Below are positions 7,685 through 16,585 of a stretch of 64,000 bases of DNA, in pieces. This stretch comes from AC-32 sp963719275. Lineage in GTDB: Bacteria > Actinomycetota > Thermoleophilia > Gaiellales > Gaiellaceae. How positions within the stretch are numbered: the stretch's first letter is position 1; every line of letters starts with the position of its first letter. The notes beneath the pieces are model-generated. The model was not told the origin of the DNA, searched no databases, and saw only the letters and a program-made list of their open reading frames with translations. The stretch lies in contig CAVRBT010000005.1 in assembly GCA_963719275.1 (NCBI GenBank), positions 186,001 to 250,000 of the forward strand, written 5' to 3'. The translations under genes and the position numbers were made by a program.

Positions 7685-9373
7685 GTGACCGAGGATCCGG
7701 GACACCCGAAGCTCGGCCTCGCCCTCTCCGGGGGCGGGCATCGCGCCGCTTTCTTCCACATCGGCGTCCTCGCGCGGCTCGCGGAGCTCGGGCTGCTGCG
7801 GCCGATCCAGGTGATCTCGACCGTCTCGGGCGGCTCGATCGTCGGCGCGCTCTACTACCTGCACGTCAAGAACCTGCTCGAGTCGAAGGCGGACTCGGAG
7901 ATCACGGACGGCGACTACGTCGATGTCGTTCGGGCGGTCGAGCGCGAGTACCGCGAGGGCGCGGCCTCGAACGTGCGGGGCTCCGCCTGGAGGAACCCGC
8001 TGAAGAACTTCCAGATGGCGCTACCGACGTACACGCGGACCGACCGCGTGGGCGAGCTCTACGAGCAGCGCTTCTATTCGAAGGCGTGGGGCGACCGGCC
8101 CAAGCCCGGCGGCCGCATCCGCATGAGCGACCTGCTGATCGCGCCGAAGGGCCACGAGGGGCACTTCGACCCCGACGTCGCCAACGCGACGCGCAGCGCC
8201 CCGGTCCCGATCCTCTTACTCGAGGCCACCACGCTGAACACCGGCCACAACTGGCGCTTCGAGGCGATGTACATGGGCGAGCCGCTGCGACAGGGCATGG
8301 ACAACGTGGCCGACCGCGAGGACGTCGACAAGAACACGATCTTGCCGCGCACGGCCTGGAGCGACCTGCCGCCTTCCTGCCGCGACTTTCCGCTGGGCGG
8401 TGCCGTCGCCTCCTCGGCGTGCTTCCCCGGCGGCTTTCCGCCGATGCAGGTCACCGGCCTGTACAAGGACAAGGGCTGGGTCGTGAAGCTGATCGACGGC
8501 GGCGTCCACGACAACCAGGGCGTGGAGGGCCTCGACAACCGCGGCTGCACGCACCTGATCATCAGCGACGGCTCGGGACAGATGCCCGACGTCAAGAAGC
8601 CGTCCTCGCGCCTGCCGGCCGTGCTGGGCCGGGTCGTCTCCGTCTACGGCGACGCGGAGCGCGAGCAGCGGCTCCTCGAGTTGCTCGGCCGCGGCGACAC
8701 GGTCGCCTTCATGCACCTCCAGACCGGCCTCCCCGCACCGACGATGCCGCCGGTCGGCGAGCGCACGAAGGAGGAGCCGAGGCTGCCGTCGAGCGACTTC
8801 GGGGTGGCCGAGGGCGTGCAGCGCGCCCATGCCGAGGTCCGAACCGACCTCGACGCCTTCTGCGAGGTCGAGGCGTGGTCACTGATGGCCGACGCCTACC
8901 GGCTCGCCGGAAGGATCGTTCCCTCGCGGAAAGGGGTCGCGTCCCTCGGCACTCTTGGCACCGAACGGGAGTGGCCGTTCAACGTGGTCGCCAATCAACT
9001 CGGCCAACCGAACGAGCGCTACCTGAAGGTGATGCACGCGGCGAAGCAGCGGTTCCTGAAGGCGGGAAGGATCACGCCCGGCGTGCTGCCCCTCACGATC
9101 CTGCTCTTGGTCGCCGCAGCCGGCGCCGCGGCGTACGGCCTCTGGGAAGTCCTGCCTCCGCACGGACGGTGGCTCTACGTCGGAATCGTCGCTGTGCTCG
9201 TTGCGCTCTGGATCTACGCGAACTCCGAGAAGCCGTACGTGAAGCCCGTCGCCTTCGGCATCTTCGACATGGTTCTCCCCGCGTTGCTGGCGCTGCCGCT
9301 CGCGGTGGCCGCGTGGGCGCAGATCCTCGCCGGCCGCTGGTGGCTTCGGCTCGGCCGCGCCGGCCGTCTCTAG
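7685..9373 (+). CDS. Patatin-like phospholipase with C-terminal membrane segments
   Basis: A 562-residue protein with a GTG start. The patatin catalytic features are all visible: the oxyanion loop GLALSGGGHRAAFFHIGVL (11-29), the nucleophile elbow STVSGGSIVGALYY with Ser51, and the Asp of the dyad in LIDGGVHDNQGVEG around residue 275. Patatins hydrolyse acyl ester bonds of lipids. After the catalytic domain come about three hydrophobic stretches (residues about 455-550), so the enzyme is probably anchored in the cytoplasmic membrane. It is followed after 9 bp by an adenosine-deaminase-like gene, indicating an operon. About 145 bp separate it from the divergent PAS-LuxR gene, and I see no clear promoter there. 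Confidence 0.9.
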   Translation: MTEDPGHPKLGLALSGGGHRAAFFHIGVLARLAELGLLRPIQVISTVSGGSIVGALYYLHVKNLLESKADSEITDGDYVDVVRAVEREYREGAASNVRGSAWRNPLKNFQMALPTYTRTDRVGELYEQRFYSKAWGDRPKPGGRIRMSDLLIAPKGHEGHFDPDVANATRSAPVPILLLEATTLNTGHNWRFEAMYMGEPLRQGMDNVADREDVDKNTILPRTAWSDLPPSCRDFPLGGAVASSACFPGGFPPMQVTGLYKDKGWVVKLIDGGVHDNQGVEGLDNRGCTHLIISDGSGQMPDVKKPSSRLPAVLGRVVSVYGDAEREQRLLELLGRGDTVAFMHLQTGLPAPTMPPVGERTKEEPRLPSSDFGVAEGVQRAHAEVRTDLDAFCEVEAWSLMADAYRLAGRIVPSRKGVASLGTLGTEREWPFNVVANQLGQPNERYLKVMHAAKQRFLKAGRITPGVLPLTILLLVAAAGAAAYGLWEVLPPHGRWLYVGIVAVLVALWIYANSEKPYVKPVAFGIFDMVLPALLALPLAVAAWAQILAGRWWLRLGRAGRL

Positions 9374-9382
9374 ACTCGCGGC

Positions 9383-10396
9383 ATGATCGAAGGCGGCCTC
9401 GCCGAGCTCCACACGCACCTCGGCGCGTCGGTCGCCTCCGAGATCATGTGGAGCCTCGCCCACGAGCAGGGCATCGCGCTTCCGGTCAAGGACTACTGGG
9501 AGTTCGACCGGCTCGTCACGATCGCCGACCCGCGCCGCGTCGACTCGCTCGACGCCCTCGACCAGATCTACCACTGGACGGAGCTGATCCAGTCGAGCCC
9601 GCTCGCCGTCGAGCGCTCGGTACATACGGCGATCGGCGGCGCCTACCGCTCCCAGGGGATCACGACGCTCGAGCTCCGCTTCAACCCCATGAAGCGCAAC
9701 CGCGGGGGCGAGCGCGATCTCGACCACATCATCATGGCAGCGGTCCGCGGGCTCGACCGCGCGAGCCTCGAGTACCCGAACGTCCGCGCCGGCCTGATCC
9801 TGATGATGGACAGGACGTTCAACGAGCGACAGAACGCGATCATCATCGAGAAGGCGATCCGCTACGCGCCGCGCGGGATCGTCGGCGTCGACATCGCAGG
9901 CCCGCGCCCAGGGGGCGAGCGCTATCCCTACCGTGAGCTCTCTTCGCTCGTCGAAGAGGCGCGCTCGGCAGGCCTCGGCGTGACGATCCACGTGGGCGAG
10001 GAGGGCGAGGAGCACGGCGACGCCGAGATCGACGAGGTGGTCGAGCACCTGCGCCCGGACCGCATCGGCCACGGCATCCTCGCCGCGCGCAACCCGGAGC
10101 TGATGGCGGCGCTACGCGAGCAGGAGATCGTGCTCGAGATCTGCCCGACCTCGAACCTGCTCACGCGCGCGCTCCCGAGCGAGGAGGCGGTGCGCGACAC
10201 CTTCCGCGCGTTCGTCGAGAACGGCGTCGCGTTCACGATCGCGACGGACGGGCCCGAGATGATGCGCACGCATCTGCGCGACGAGTTCGAGCTCCTGCAG
10301 CGGATCGGCGCTCTGGACGAGGAGGAGCTCGCCGAGGCCAACCGCCGCGGGCATGAAGCCAGCTTCGTTCAGGCCGCGTCGCCCGCTCGCACGTAG
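9383..10396 (+). CDS. Adenosine deaminase-family amidohydrolase
   Basis: A 337-residue metal-dependent hydrolase of the ADA/adenine deaminase family. Zinc-binding and catalytic motifs appear in order: HTHLGAS (His10, His12), GVDIAGP, TIHVGEE (His203), RIGHG, EICPTSN and ATDGPEMM (Asp289). Family members deaminate adenosine, adenine or related compounds. The canonical TDDP motif reads TDGP here: the zinc-ligand Asp is kept, but the following Asp, which contacts the purine N7 in classical ADA, is Gly290. Substrate specificity is therefore uncertain. It follows the patatin gene by 9 bp and is probably co-transcribed. Confidence 0.87.
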   Translation: MIEGGLAELHTHLGASVASEIMWSLAHEQGIALPVKDYWEFDRLVTIADPRRVDSLDALDQIYHWTELIQSSPLAVERSVHTAIGGAYRSQGITTLELRFNPMKRNRGGERDLDHIIMAAVRGLDRASLEYPNVRAGLILMMDRTFNERQNAIIIEKAIRYAPRGIVGVDIAGPRPGGERYPYRELSSLVEEARSAGLGVTIHVGEEGEEHGDAEIDEVVEHLRPDRIGHGILAARNPELMAALREQEIVLEICPTSNLLTRALPSEEAVRDTFRAFVENGVAFTIATDGPEMMRTHLRDEFELLQRIGALDEEELAEANRRGHEASFVQAASPART

Positions 10397-10482
10397 GGCG
10401 CTGTTACCCCGGCGGGTGTACGCCCGAAGTTACGCCGTCCGGTCAATAGTCGGCGCGCAGGGCCGTTGTTAGCGTCGCCGCC

Positions 10483-10749
10483 ATGGTCACAGTCCTGCAT
10501 GAGGGGCCGCCGGTGATTACGGATCGGCAGCTTCAGGTGATCCAGCTGATCGCCGCCGGGTACTCGAACGACGAGGTCGCGCACCGCCTCGGCATCTCGC
10601 CGAGAACGGCGAAGGCCCACTCGGACGTGCTCCGGCAGAAGCTGGGCTGCGCGCGGCGTCGCCAGATCCCGGGCGCGTACCGCACGCTCACCGGCCGCGA
10701 TCCCCTCTCACAAGGCCTCGGAGCAGGACCACCCGCTCCGGGGGACTGA
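10483..10749 (+). CDS. Small LuxR-type HTH protein
   Basis: An 88-residue protein that is essentially a single LuxR helix-turn-helix: ITDRQLQVIQLIAAGYSNDE, VAHRLGISPRTAKAHSDVLR and QKLGCARRRQIPGAY. The C-terminal 20 residues are Gly/Pro-rich. No sensor or receiver domain is attached, so it either acts constitutively or is controlled at the expression level. It is transcribed alone: an 86-bp gap precedes it and a strong 13-bp hairpin follows. Confidence 0.82.
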   Translation: MVTVLHEGPPVITDRQLQVIQLIAAGYSNDEVAHRLGISPRTAKAHSDVLRQKLGCARRRQIPGAYRTLTGRDPLSQGLGAGPPAPGD

Positions 10750-10755
10750 CGGCAC

Positions 10756-10785
10756 CCGCGCCTGCGGCTGCGGCCGCAGGCGCGG
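10756..10785 (+). terminator. 13-bp hairpin after the small LuxR gene
   Basis: CCGCGCCTGCGGC and GCCGCAGGCGCGG pair perfectly around a TGCG loop, beginning 7 bp after the stop codon and followed by TGCTT. It is a typical U-poor actinobacterial terminator. Confidence 0.75.
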
Positions 10786-10854
10786 TGCTTCCGCGACAAT
10801 AGGCCGCAGCGAATTCCGCTTCTAGGGTACGAGCGCAGGCAGAGCGCGATCGCG

Positions 10855-13353
10855 ATGGTCGAACTGGAAGAACAACCGGCGTCGGCAGCAAACCGCCACA
10901 TCATCGAGCGGCCTCGCCTGACGCGCCTTCTCGACGAGACGACAGCGAGGGTAATCATGCTCGTCGCCCCCGCCGGCTACGGGAAGACGACCCTGGCCCG
11001 CCAGTGGCTCGCCAAGCGCCCGCATGTTTGGTTTGAAGCCAGTACTGCATCAGCAGATGTTGCCGGGCTGATTCGGCAGCTCGGAGAAACACTCTTGCCA
11101 TTTAGTGAACCGGACGATGGCCGGCTTCTCGACTTGCTTCGTTCGGTTCACGACGTGAGCGTCCTAGAGGCGTTGGCGAACTTGCAAGCAGGACGAATTG
11201 ATCCATGGCCCACCGATGCATGGCTGGGAATCGACGACTACGAGTCGATGGGAGCGTCCGAGGCATCTGATGCCTACATCGAGCTTCTGCTTCGAGCCTC
11301 GACGGTCAAGCTACTTCTGACGAGCCGCGTCATGCCGCGGTGGGCTACGGCCCGCAAGCGTCTCTACGGCGACTACCTGATCGTCACGCGCCAGCAGCTC
11401 GCCATGACCGATGCGGAGGCGAGGCAAGTCCTGAAGCGGCGTGAAGCTCAAGAAGTGCCGACGCTCATTTCTACGGCGGCGGGGTGGCCGGCCGTGCTCG
11501 GGCTTGCGTCGCTATCGGAAGCTCAGGAGCCAAGTGCGGTTCTCCCGGAGACGCTCTATGACTACTTTGCTGAGGAGCTGTTCCAAAGAGCCTCGCCGTC
11601 CCTCCGGTCCGCGTTGCCGCAACTCGCGCTCTTAACAACGGTTACTCCAGACATCGTGGCGGCAGGCTTCGGTGCGGATGACGCGCCGGAGATGCTCAGA
11701 GAGGCGAAAGAGCTCGGATTCTTGAGCGGTGAAGGGTCGGCGTTGTCATTCCAGCCGCTGCTTCGAGCGTTCCTCCGGCGAAAGGAGCCCCCTGCGGCGC
11801 GGCACGACGAGACCGTGGATCGGCTCATAGGATTCTTGCTCGAGTCTCAGGAGTGGGACGAGGCATTTGACGTTATCCGAGACGCGTCCCAGCCTGAAGC
11901 GCTAGTGACACTCTTCGAACTTGCGCATGAGCCACTCCTGAAATCGGGTCGCAAGGCAACACTGGCCGAGTGGCTCTCGTTCGCCGGCGCCATCGAAGTC
12001 CATGCACCACTCCTCGATCTCGTCCGCGCGGAGCTCGCTATCAGAGAAGGAACTTTCGGTTACGCGGAGCAGCTCGCGCTTCGAGTCGCGGAGCAAACCA
12101 AAGATCAACGAGTGGCCAGCCGAGCACTCTCGATCGCCGGGCGAGCCGCGCATCTCGACAATCGCGAAGGAGCGGCGTTGGCTCACTTTCGCGCAGCTGG
12201 AGAGCTTGCCAATGATGATCGCGAACGCCACCGCGCCGCATGGGGAGCACTGCTTGCGGCGCAAGATTTCGAGAGTGATGACGAGTTGGGACTCGTCCTC
12301 GACACATTCTTCAGGTATGGCACCGACAGCGCTGACGACGCGGTGCGAGCAGCAACGGCGCAACTTGCGCTGGCCCTAACGAGGCACGGTCTGTCAGGCG
12401 TGATCGAACCAGCACTCGCGACCCTCCGCGCCTTCCGTAAGAGCGCCGACCCAGTCGCCGTCACGAGCCTGCTTAACAGCCTCAGCAGATCGTTGTCGCT
12501 TGCCGCGCGGTACGAAGAGGCGCGACAACTGGCTGAAGAGGAGCTTGACGTCGCGACATCCGCGAAGCTTCAGTTCGTTATCCCGTATGGACATGTTGCG
12601 CGCGCGGCGGCGCTAGTCGGGCTCAGTCGCTATCGAGAAGCAGAGGACAGCCTGAGCCTGGCCACCGGTCATGCCGAGGACATTGGGGACGAACACAACG
12701 TCTTCGATGCTCTGACCGTCCGCGCAAAGGCGGCAATCGCTCAGGGGGAAGGCGATCGCGCTGCGCAACTGACGGCTACCCGCGCCGACACGACTGGACT
12801 TTCTTCAGGGATGCACGCGGAGTACGTAGCTACACGCGGGCTTGCACTGGCCTGTACCGGCCGAGTTGCCGAAGCCAAGCAAGCGCTAGCCGAGGCGGAG
12901 GAACACTCTTCAATCCCCGAAGCCATTGCGCTGGTGGCGTGCGGCCGTGCCGTTCTCGCGCTACACGGCGGCTCGGCGACAAGAGAAGTAGCGCAGGAGC
13001 TCGAGCAGCCATTAGCTCTCATGATGTTCGAACCCGTCGTCGTTGCCTGCCGCGGGTACTCAGACATGGTCGAAGTAGTAAAGGCGACAGGTCGCCATCT
13101 TCCCCAGCGTCTAGTCGAGGCGATGATCGCACAGCCGAGTCTCTCGCAGAAGGATCAGTTGCTCGCCTCGCTCACACCTAGGGAACGAGAGGTCCTCGAG
13201 CTGCTAGCGCGCGGATACACGAACCGGGAAATCGCAGCCACGCTCGTAATCGCTGAGGTGACGGCAAAGGTGCACGTTCGCCGAATCATTCAGAAGTTAG
13301 GGGTCCGGTCCCGTACCGAAGCCGCCATTGCGGCCGTCGAACGCGCGAGATAA
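10855..13353 (+). CDS. MalT/LAL-type LuxR regulator (STAND ATPase)
   Basis: An 832-residue regulator. The N-terminal NTPase has Walker A APAGYGKTTLARQW (about residues 38-51) and a Walker B-like segment around WLGIDDYESM. A long alpha-helical TPR-like middle covers roughly residues 300-740. The C-terminal LuxR HTH reads LASLTPREREVLELLARGYT, then TAKVHVRRIIQKLGVRSRTE. In MalT the NTPase and TPR parts bind an inducer and oligomerise to activate transcription. The inducer here is unknown. Codon usage is visibly less GC-rich than the neighbours (33 G/C of 60 at 11041-11100). Its TAA stop abuts the convergent HD-GYP stop codon. Confidence 0.9.
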   Translation: MVELEEQPASAANRHIIERPRLTRLLDETTARVIMLVAPAGYGKTTLARQWLAKRPHVWFEASTASADVAGLIRQLGETLLPFSEPDDGRLLDLLRSVHDVSVLEALANLQAGRIDPWPTDAWLGIDDYESMGASEASDAYIELLLRASTVKLLLTSRVMPRWATARKRLYGDYLIVTRQQLAMTDAEARQVLKRREAQEVPTLISTAAGWPAVLGLASLSEAQEPSAVLPETLYDYFAEELFQRASPSLRSALPQLALLTTVTPDIVAAGFGADDAPEMLREAKELGFLSGEGSALSFQPLLRAFLRRKEPPAARHDETVDRLIGFLLESQEWDEAFDVIRDASQPEALVTLFELAHEPLLKSGRKATLAEWLSFAGAIEVHAPLLDLVRAELAIREGTFGYAEQLALRVAEQTKDQRVASRALSIAGRAAHLDNREGAALAHFRAAGELANDDRERHRAAWGALLAAQDFESDDELGLVLDTFFRYGTDSADDAVRAATAQLALALTRHGLSGVIEPALATLRAFRKSADPVAVTSLLNSLSRSLSLAARYEEARQLAEEELDVATSAKLQFVIPYGHVARAAALVGLSRYREAEDSLSLATGHAEDIGDEHNVFDALTVRAKAAIAQGEGDRAAQLTATRADTTGLSSGMHAEYVATRGLALACTGRVAEAKQALAEAEEHSSIPEAIALVACGRAVLALHGGSATREVAQELEQPLALMMFEPVVVACRGYSDMVEVVKATGRHLPQRLVEAMIAQPSLSQKDQLLASLTPREREVLELLARGYTNREIAATLVIAEVTAKVHVRRIIQKLGVRSRTEAAIAAVERAR

Positions 13354-14740
13354 TTACGCGGAACTGGCGCCGCCCACGGCCACGAGCCGGCGCGCCGAAC
13401 GTGTCGGCCTCGCATGCAAGAGAGGAACGTCCCGTGCCAGGATGGATTCCAGTGCGAGAACAACCGTGGCGTCGAACTGCGTGCCCGCCGCCTGCGCCAA
13501 GCGAAGCCGGGCAGTGCGTTGCGGCATCGAGTCGCGATAGGGTCGGTCTGACGTCATTGCGTCAAAAGCGTCGGCTACAGCGATGATTCGCGACAGGACC
13601 GGGATCTCGTCGCCGCTCAGGCCATCCGGGTAACCATGCCCATCGATGCGCTCGTGATGGTGCCGTACGACTTGAGCGATCTCTTTGTAGTCGTCGACGT
13701 TCGCGAGAATTCGCTCGCCAATCGCGGCGTGTTGCTCCATCTGGTGTCGTTCCTCAAGTGTCAGAGGTCCTGGCTTTTCGAGAAGACCAGCGGGCAGGCC
13801 CACTTTGCCGACGTCGTGTACGAGGCCGCATAGGAAAGCAAGCTGTTGTTCCTTCTCGGGCAACTCCAGTCGCTCGGCGATGGCACGTGCATACGTCGCG
13901 ACAGCTTCCGAATGGCCCGCCGTATAGCGATCGCGAGCATCCAGAGTCGCGACAAGAGCTGCCGCGAAAGACAAGTTAGCCGCCTCCAATTTCGCATTCG
14001 CATCAACGAGCTTCACGGAGACATCGCGCTGGCGCTGGTACAGATGCACGACACGTTGCAAAGCGAGAGTCGGCCCGAGGAACATAGCCGCCGTCCAAAA
14101 TGAATAGTGCGCGAACCCGTAAACCATCAACCCGACAAGTGGCACGTAGAGCGGCAAGGACAAAAGGGCGAATGGTCCGACTGAGCGGATGTAGACCATG
14201 ACTGGTGCCGATCGCCGTACGAGCAACGTAGAAATGTTGAAGAGCCCATCCACGATCACATTTGCGATACCGGCCACCGCGGTCGCAAGTGTCGCGACCG
14301 CGAATGACGGTCGCCCAGACAGCACCTGCACCGCCAGCAGGCCCGTAACCCCACCGGTAAGACCCCGAGCCGGAATGTAGATCGCCCACCGCAAGTAAGG
14401 CCGGCGGAAATCCAGGGCATTTGCGACGACCCCGACGACGAGCGCAGTAAGCGGGCCAAACGCCACAGCGGCGAACACGAAAGGTAGGAACGCAACCGAG
14501 GTCTCGACGTTGCGTCGCGACCCGTACGCTCTGCCGCTCGGTTACGGCCGTCACCAGTGCCAGCGCGATGAATTGCCACCATGGCGGAAGCTTGTAACCA
14601 CTGTCCCTTAGGAGCCCGGCCATAAGGACGCAGCCAGCTGTCAGCGCCGCGATCCAGAGCAGCGTCGCGCGCTCTTTGCGAGCGAACACACTGGCAACCT
14701 GGCGCGTCTCAATTAGCCGGTCGCGCCAGTTGAGAGTCAC
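13354..14740 (-). CDS. Membrane HD-GYP protein (putative c-di-GMP phosphodiesterase), frameshifted near its N-terminus
   Basis: The uninterrupted part (13354-14478) encodes about six hydrophobic helices and then a complete HD-GYP domain: HDVGKVGLP, then HHHERIDGHGYPDGLSGDEI. HD-GYP enzymes hydrolyse cyclic di-GMP. Upstream in another frame, from a GTG at 14740, lies a matching membrane start (WRDRLIETRQ, LLWIAALTAGCVLMAGLL, WWQFIALALVTAVTERQSV) that joins naturally to NVETSVAFLPFVFAAVAFGP. The shift lies at about 14505-14525. It is either a sequencing indel or a real lesion. The start has no ribosome binding site but sits 8 nt after a TATACC box on the minus strand, consistent with a leaderless message. 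Confidence 0.8.
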
Positions 14741-14758
14741 CCAAAAGGGGTATACACT
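14730..14758 (+). promoter_or_regulatory. Sigma-70-type promoter for a short peptide gene
   Basis: TTGAGA at 14730-14735 and TACACT at 14753-14758 are separated by 17 bp and match actinobacterial TTGACA / TAnnnT boxes. A transcript would begin near 14765, about 31 nt before a GTG that has a strong ribosome binding site. The shared GTATAC core at 14750-14755 can also serve as a minus-strand -10 for the HD-GYP gene. Confidence 0.55.
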
Positions 14759-14795
14759 CGATCGGTCGTCAGTCCCCCCCGAAGGGAGGCATCCC

Positions 14796-14885
14796 GTGCT
14801 TGCGGGATTTCGTGTTCGTTCTGCAGGCCTCATCGGCACCCTCGTAGCCATCGCGGCTGTCGTGGGAAACTCCAAGTCTTTCTAG
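14796..14885 (+). CDS. Candidate 29-residue hydrophobic peptide
   Basis: A GTG-started reading frame of 29 codons with the ribosome binding site GAAGGGAGG ending 6 nt upstream and a well-spaced promoter before it. The peptide begins MLAGFRVRSAG, continues with the hydrophobic run LIGTLVAIAAVVG and ends NSKSF. It has one short membrane-spanning or signal-like helix with a basic N-terminal flank. The peptide is unrecognised. Such shapes occur in small membrane peptides, type I toxin-like peptides and secreted signal peptides. An imperfect hairpin (ATCCCG...CGGGAT) covers the start codon region. Confidence 0.45.
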   Translation: MLAGFRVRSAGLIGTLVAIAAVVGNSKSF

Positions 14886-14911
14886 CCGGCGAAGCTTCCG
14901 TTTTCCCCAAT

Positions 14912-14957
14912 CTGTCCACATCACCCTGTTGAGGGATTTCCACAGGGTTGTGGAGAA
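14912..14957. other. Cluster of three DnaA-box-like 9-mers
   Basis: CTGTCCACA (14912-14920), ATTTCCACA (14936-14944) and TTCTCCACA on the minus strand (14949-14957) each resemble the actinobacterial DnaA box TTGTCCACA within 46 bp, in an intergenic stretch that is relatively AT-rich for this genome. No dnaA, dnaN or parAB gene is near, so I do not call an origin. It could be a DnaA-titration or regulatory site, or chance. Confidence 0.3.
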
Positions 14958-14990
14958 GCACACAGAATCGAGTAGGTTCGGCTCCCCGCG

Positions 14991-15081
14991 TCTAGGGAGA
15001 GCTTGGCGCAACACCGACTGTGCCGCCGGAACGCGCTGCTCGCCCCGGCGACGAGCGGAGTTCCGCCAAGCTCTCCTAGGC
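14991..15081. repeat. Long near-perfect inverted repeat, structured element after a LuxR gene
   Basis: CTAGGGAGAGCTTGGCG (14993-15009) and CGCCAAGCTCTCCTAG (15064-15079) are inverted copies with one extra base in the left arm. The 54-nt interior can itself form a hairpin around GCTCG...CGAGC. On the minus strand it begins at the stop codon of the LuxR gene at 15076, so it could be that gene's terminator or a structured 3' UTR. The size and terminal inverted repeats also fit a small MITE-like element. Confidence 0.6.
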
Positions 15082-15402
15082 GATCAGGCCGCGCCTGAAG
15101 CCCACCGCTACGGCGTGGGCGCGCGACCGCGCCTGCAGCTTCGCGAGCAGGTGCCGCACGTGTGACTTCACCGTCTCCTCCGAGAGGAAGAGGCGGACGC
15201 CGATCTCGCGGTTGACGAGGCCGTCGGAGATCAGCTGAAGGACCTCGATCTCACGCGCGGTCGGCTCCTGCTCGAGCTCCTGGAGCGGGCCCGAGAAGGG
15301 AATTACCTCCGCGCCGCCGCCGCGCCGCTTGGCCACCGCATCGAAGCGACGGCTGTGGTCGACGTAACGGGACAGGATCTCCTTGCGCTCGGCAGCGTCC
15401 AC
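15076..15402 (-). CDS. LuxR-type HTH protein
   Basis: A 108-residue protein with a GTG start. The N-terminal 45 residues are charged and unrecognised. The rest is a LuxR helix-turn-helix: PTAREIEVLQLISDGLVNRE, IGVRLFLSEETVKSHVRHLL and AKLQARSRAHAVAVGFRRGL. It lacks a receiver domain. It lies 58 bp downstream of the DppD/DppF-type ATPase pair on the same strand, so a link with peptide transport is possible. Its stop codon is embedded in the arm of a long inverted repeat that probably ends the transcript. Confidence 0.83.
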   Translation of the reverse strand: MDAAERKEILSRYVDHSRRFDAVAKRRGGGAEVIPFSGPLQELEQEPTAREIEVLQLISDGLVNREIGVRLFLSEETVKSHVRHLLAKLQARSRAHAVAVGFRRGLIA

Positions 15403-15460
15403 GGTACGAGGCGTATCGGCCTCGTGTGGGCTGACCTTAAGTCCGAGGACCTACCCCGTT

Positions 15461-16581
<1,121 letters not shown>

Positions 16582-16585
<4 letters not shown>

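Noticed and set aside
14741..14830. Cyclic di-GMP riboswitch upstream of the HD-GYP gene
   Set aside because: On the minus strand I find two hairpins but not the conserved GEMM core (AGGGCAAACC...GGACGCAAAGCC), and the region is better explained by a plus-strand promoter and peptide gene.
14912..14957. Chromosomal replication origin
   Set aside because: Only three imperfect DnaA boxes, no AT-rich unwinding element and no dnaA/dnaN/gyr or par genes nearby.
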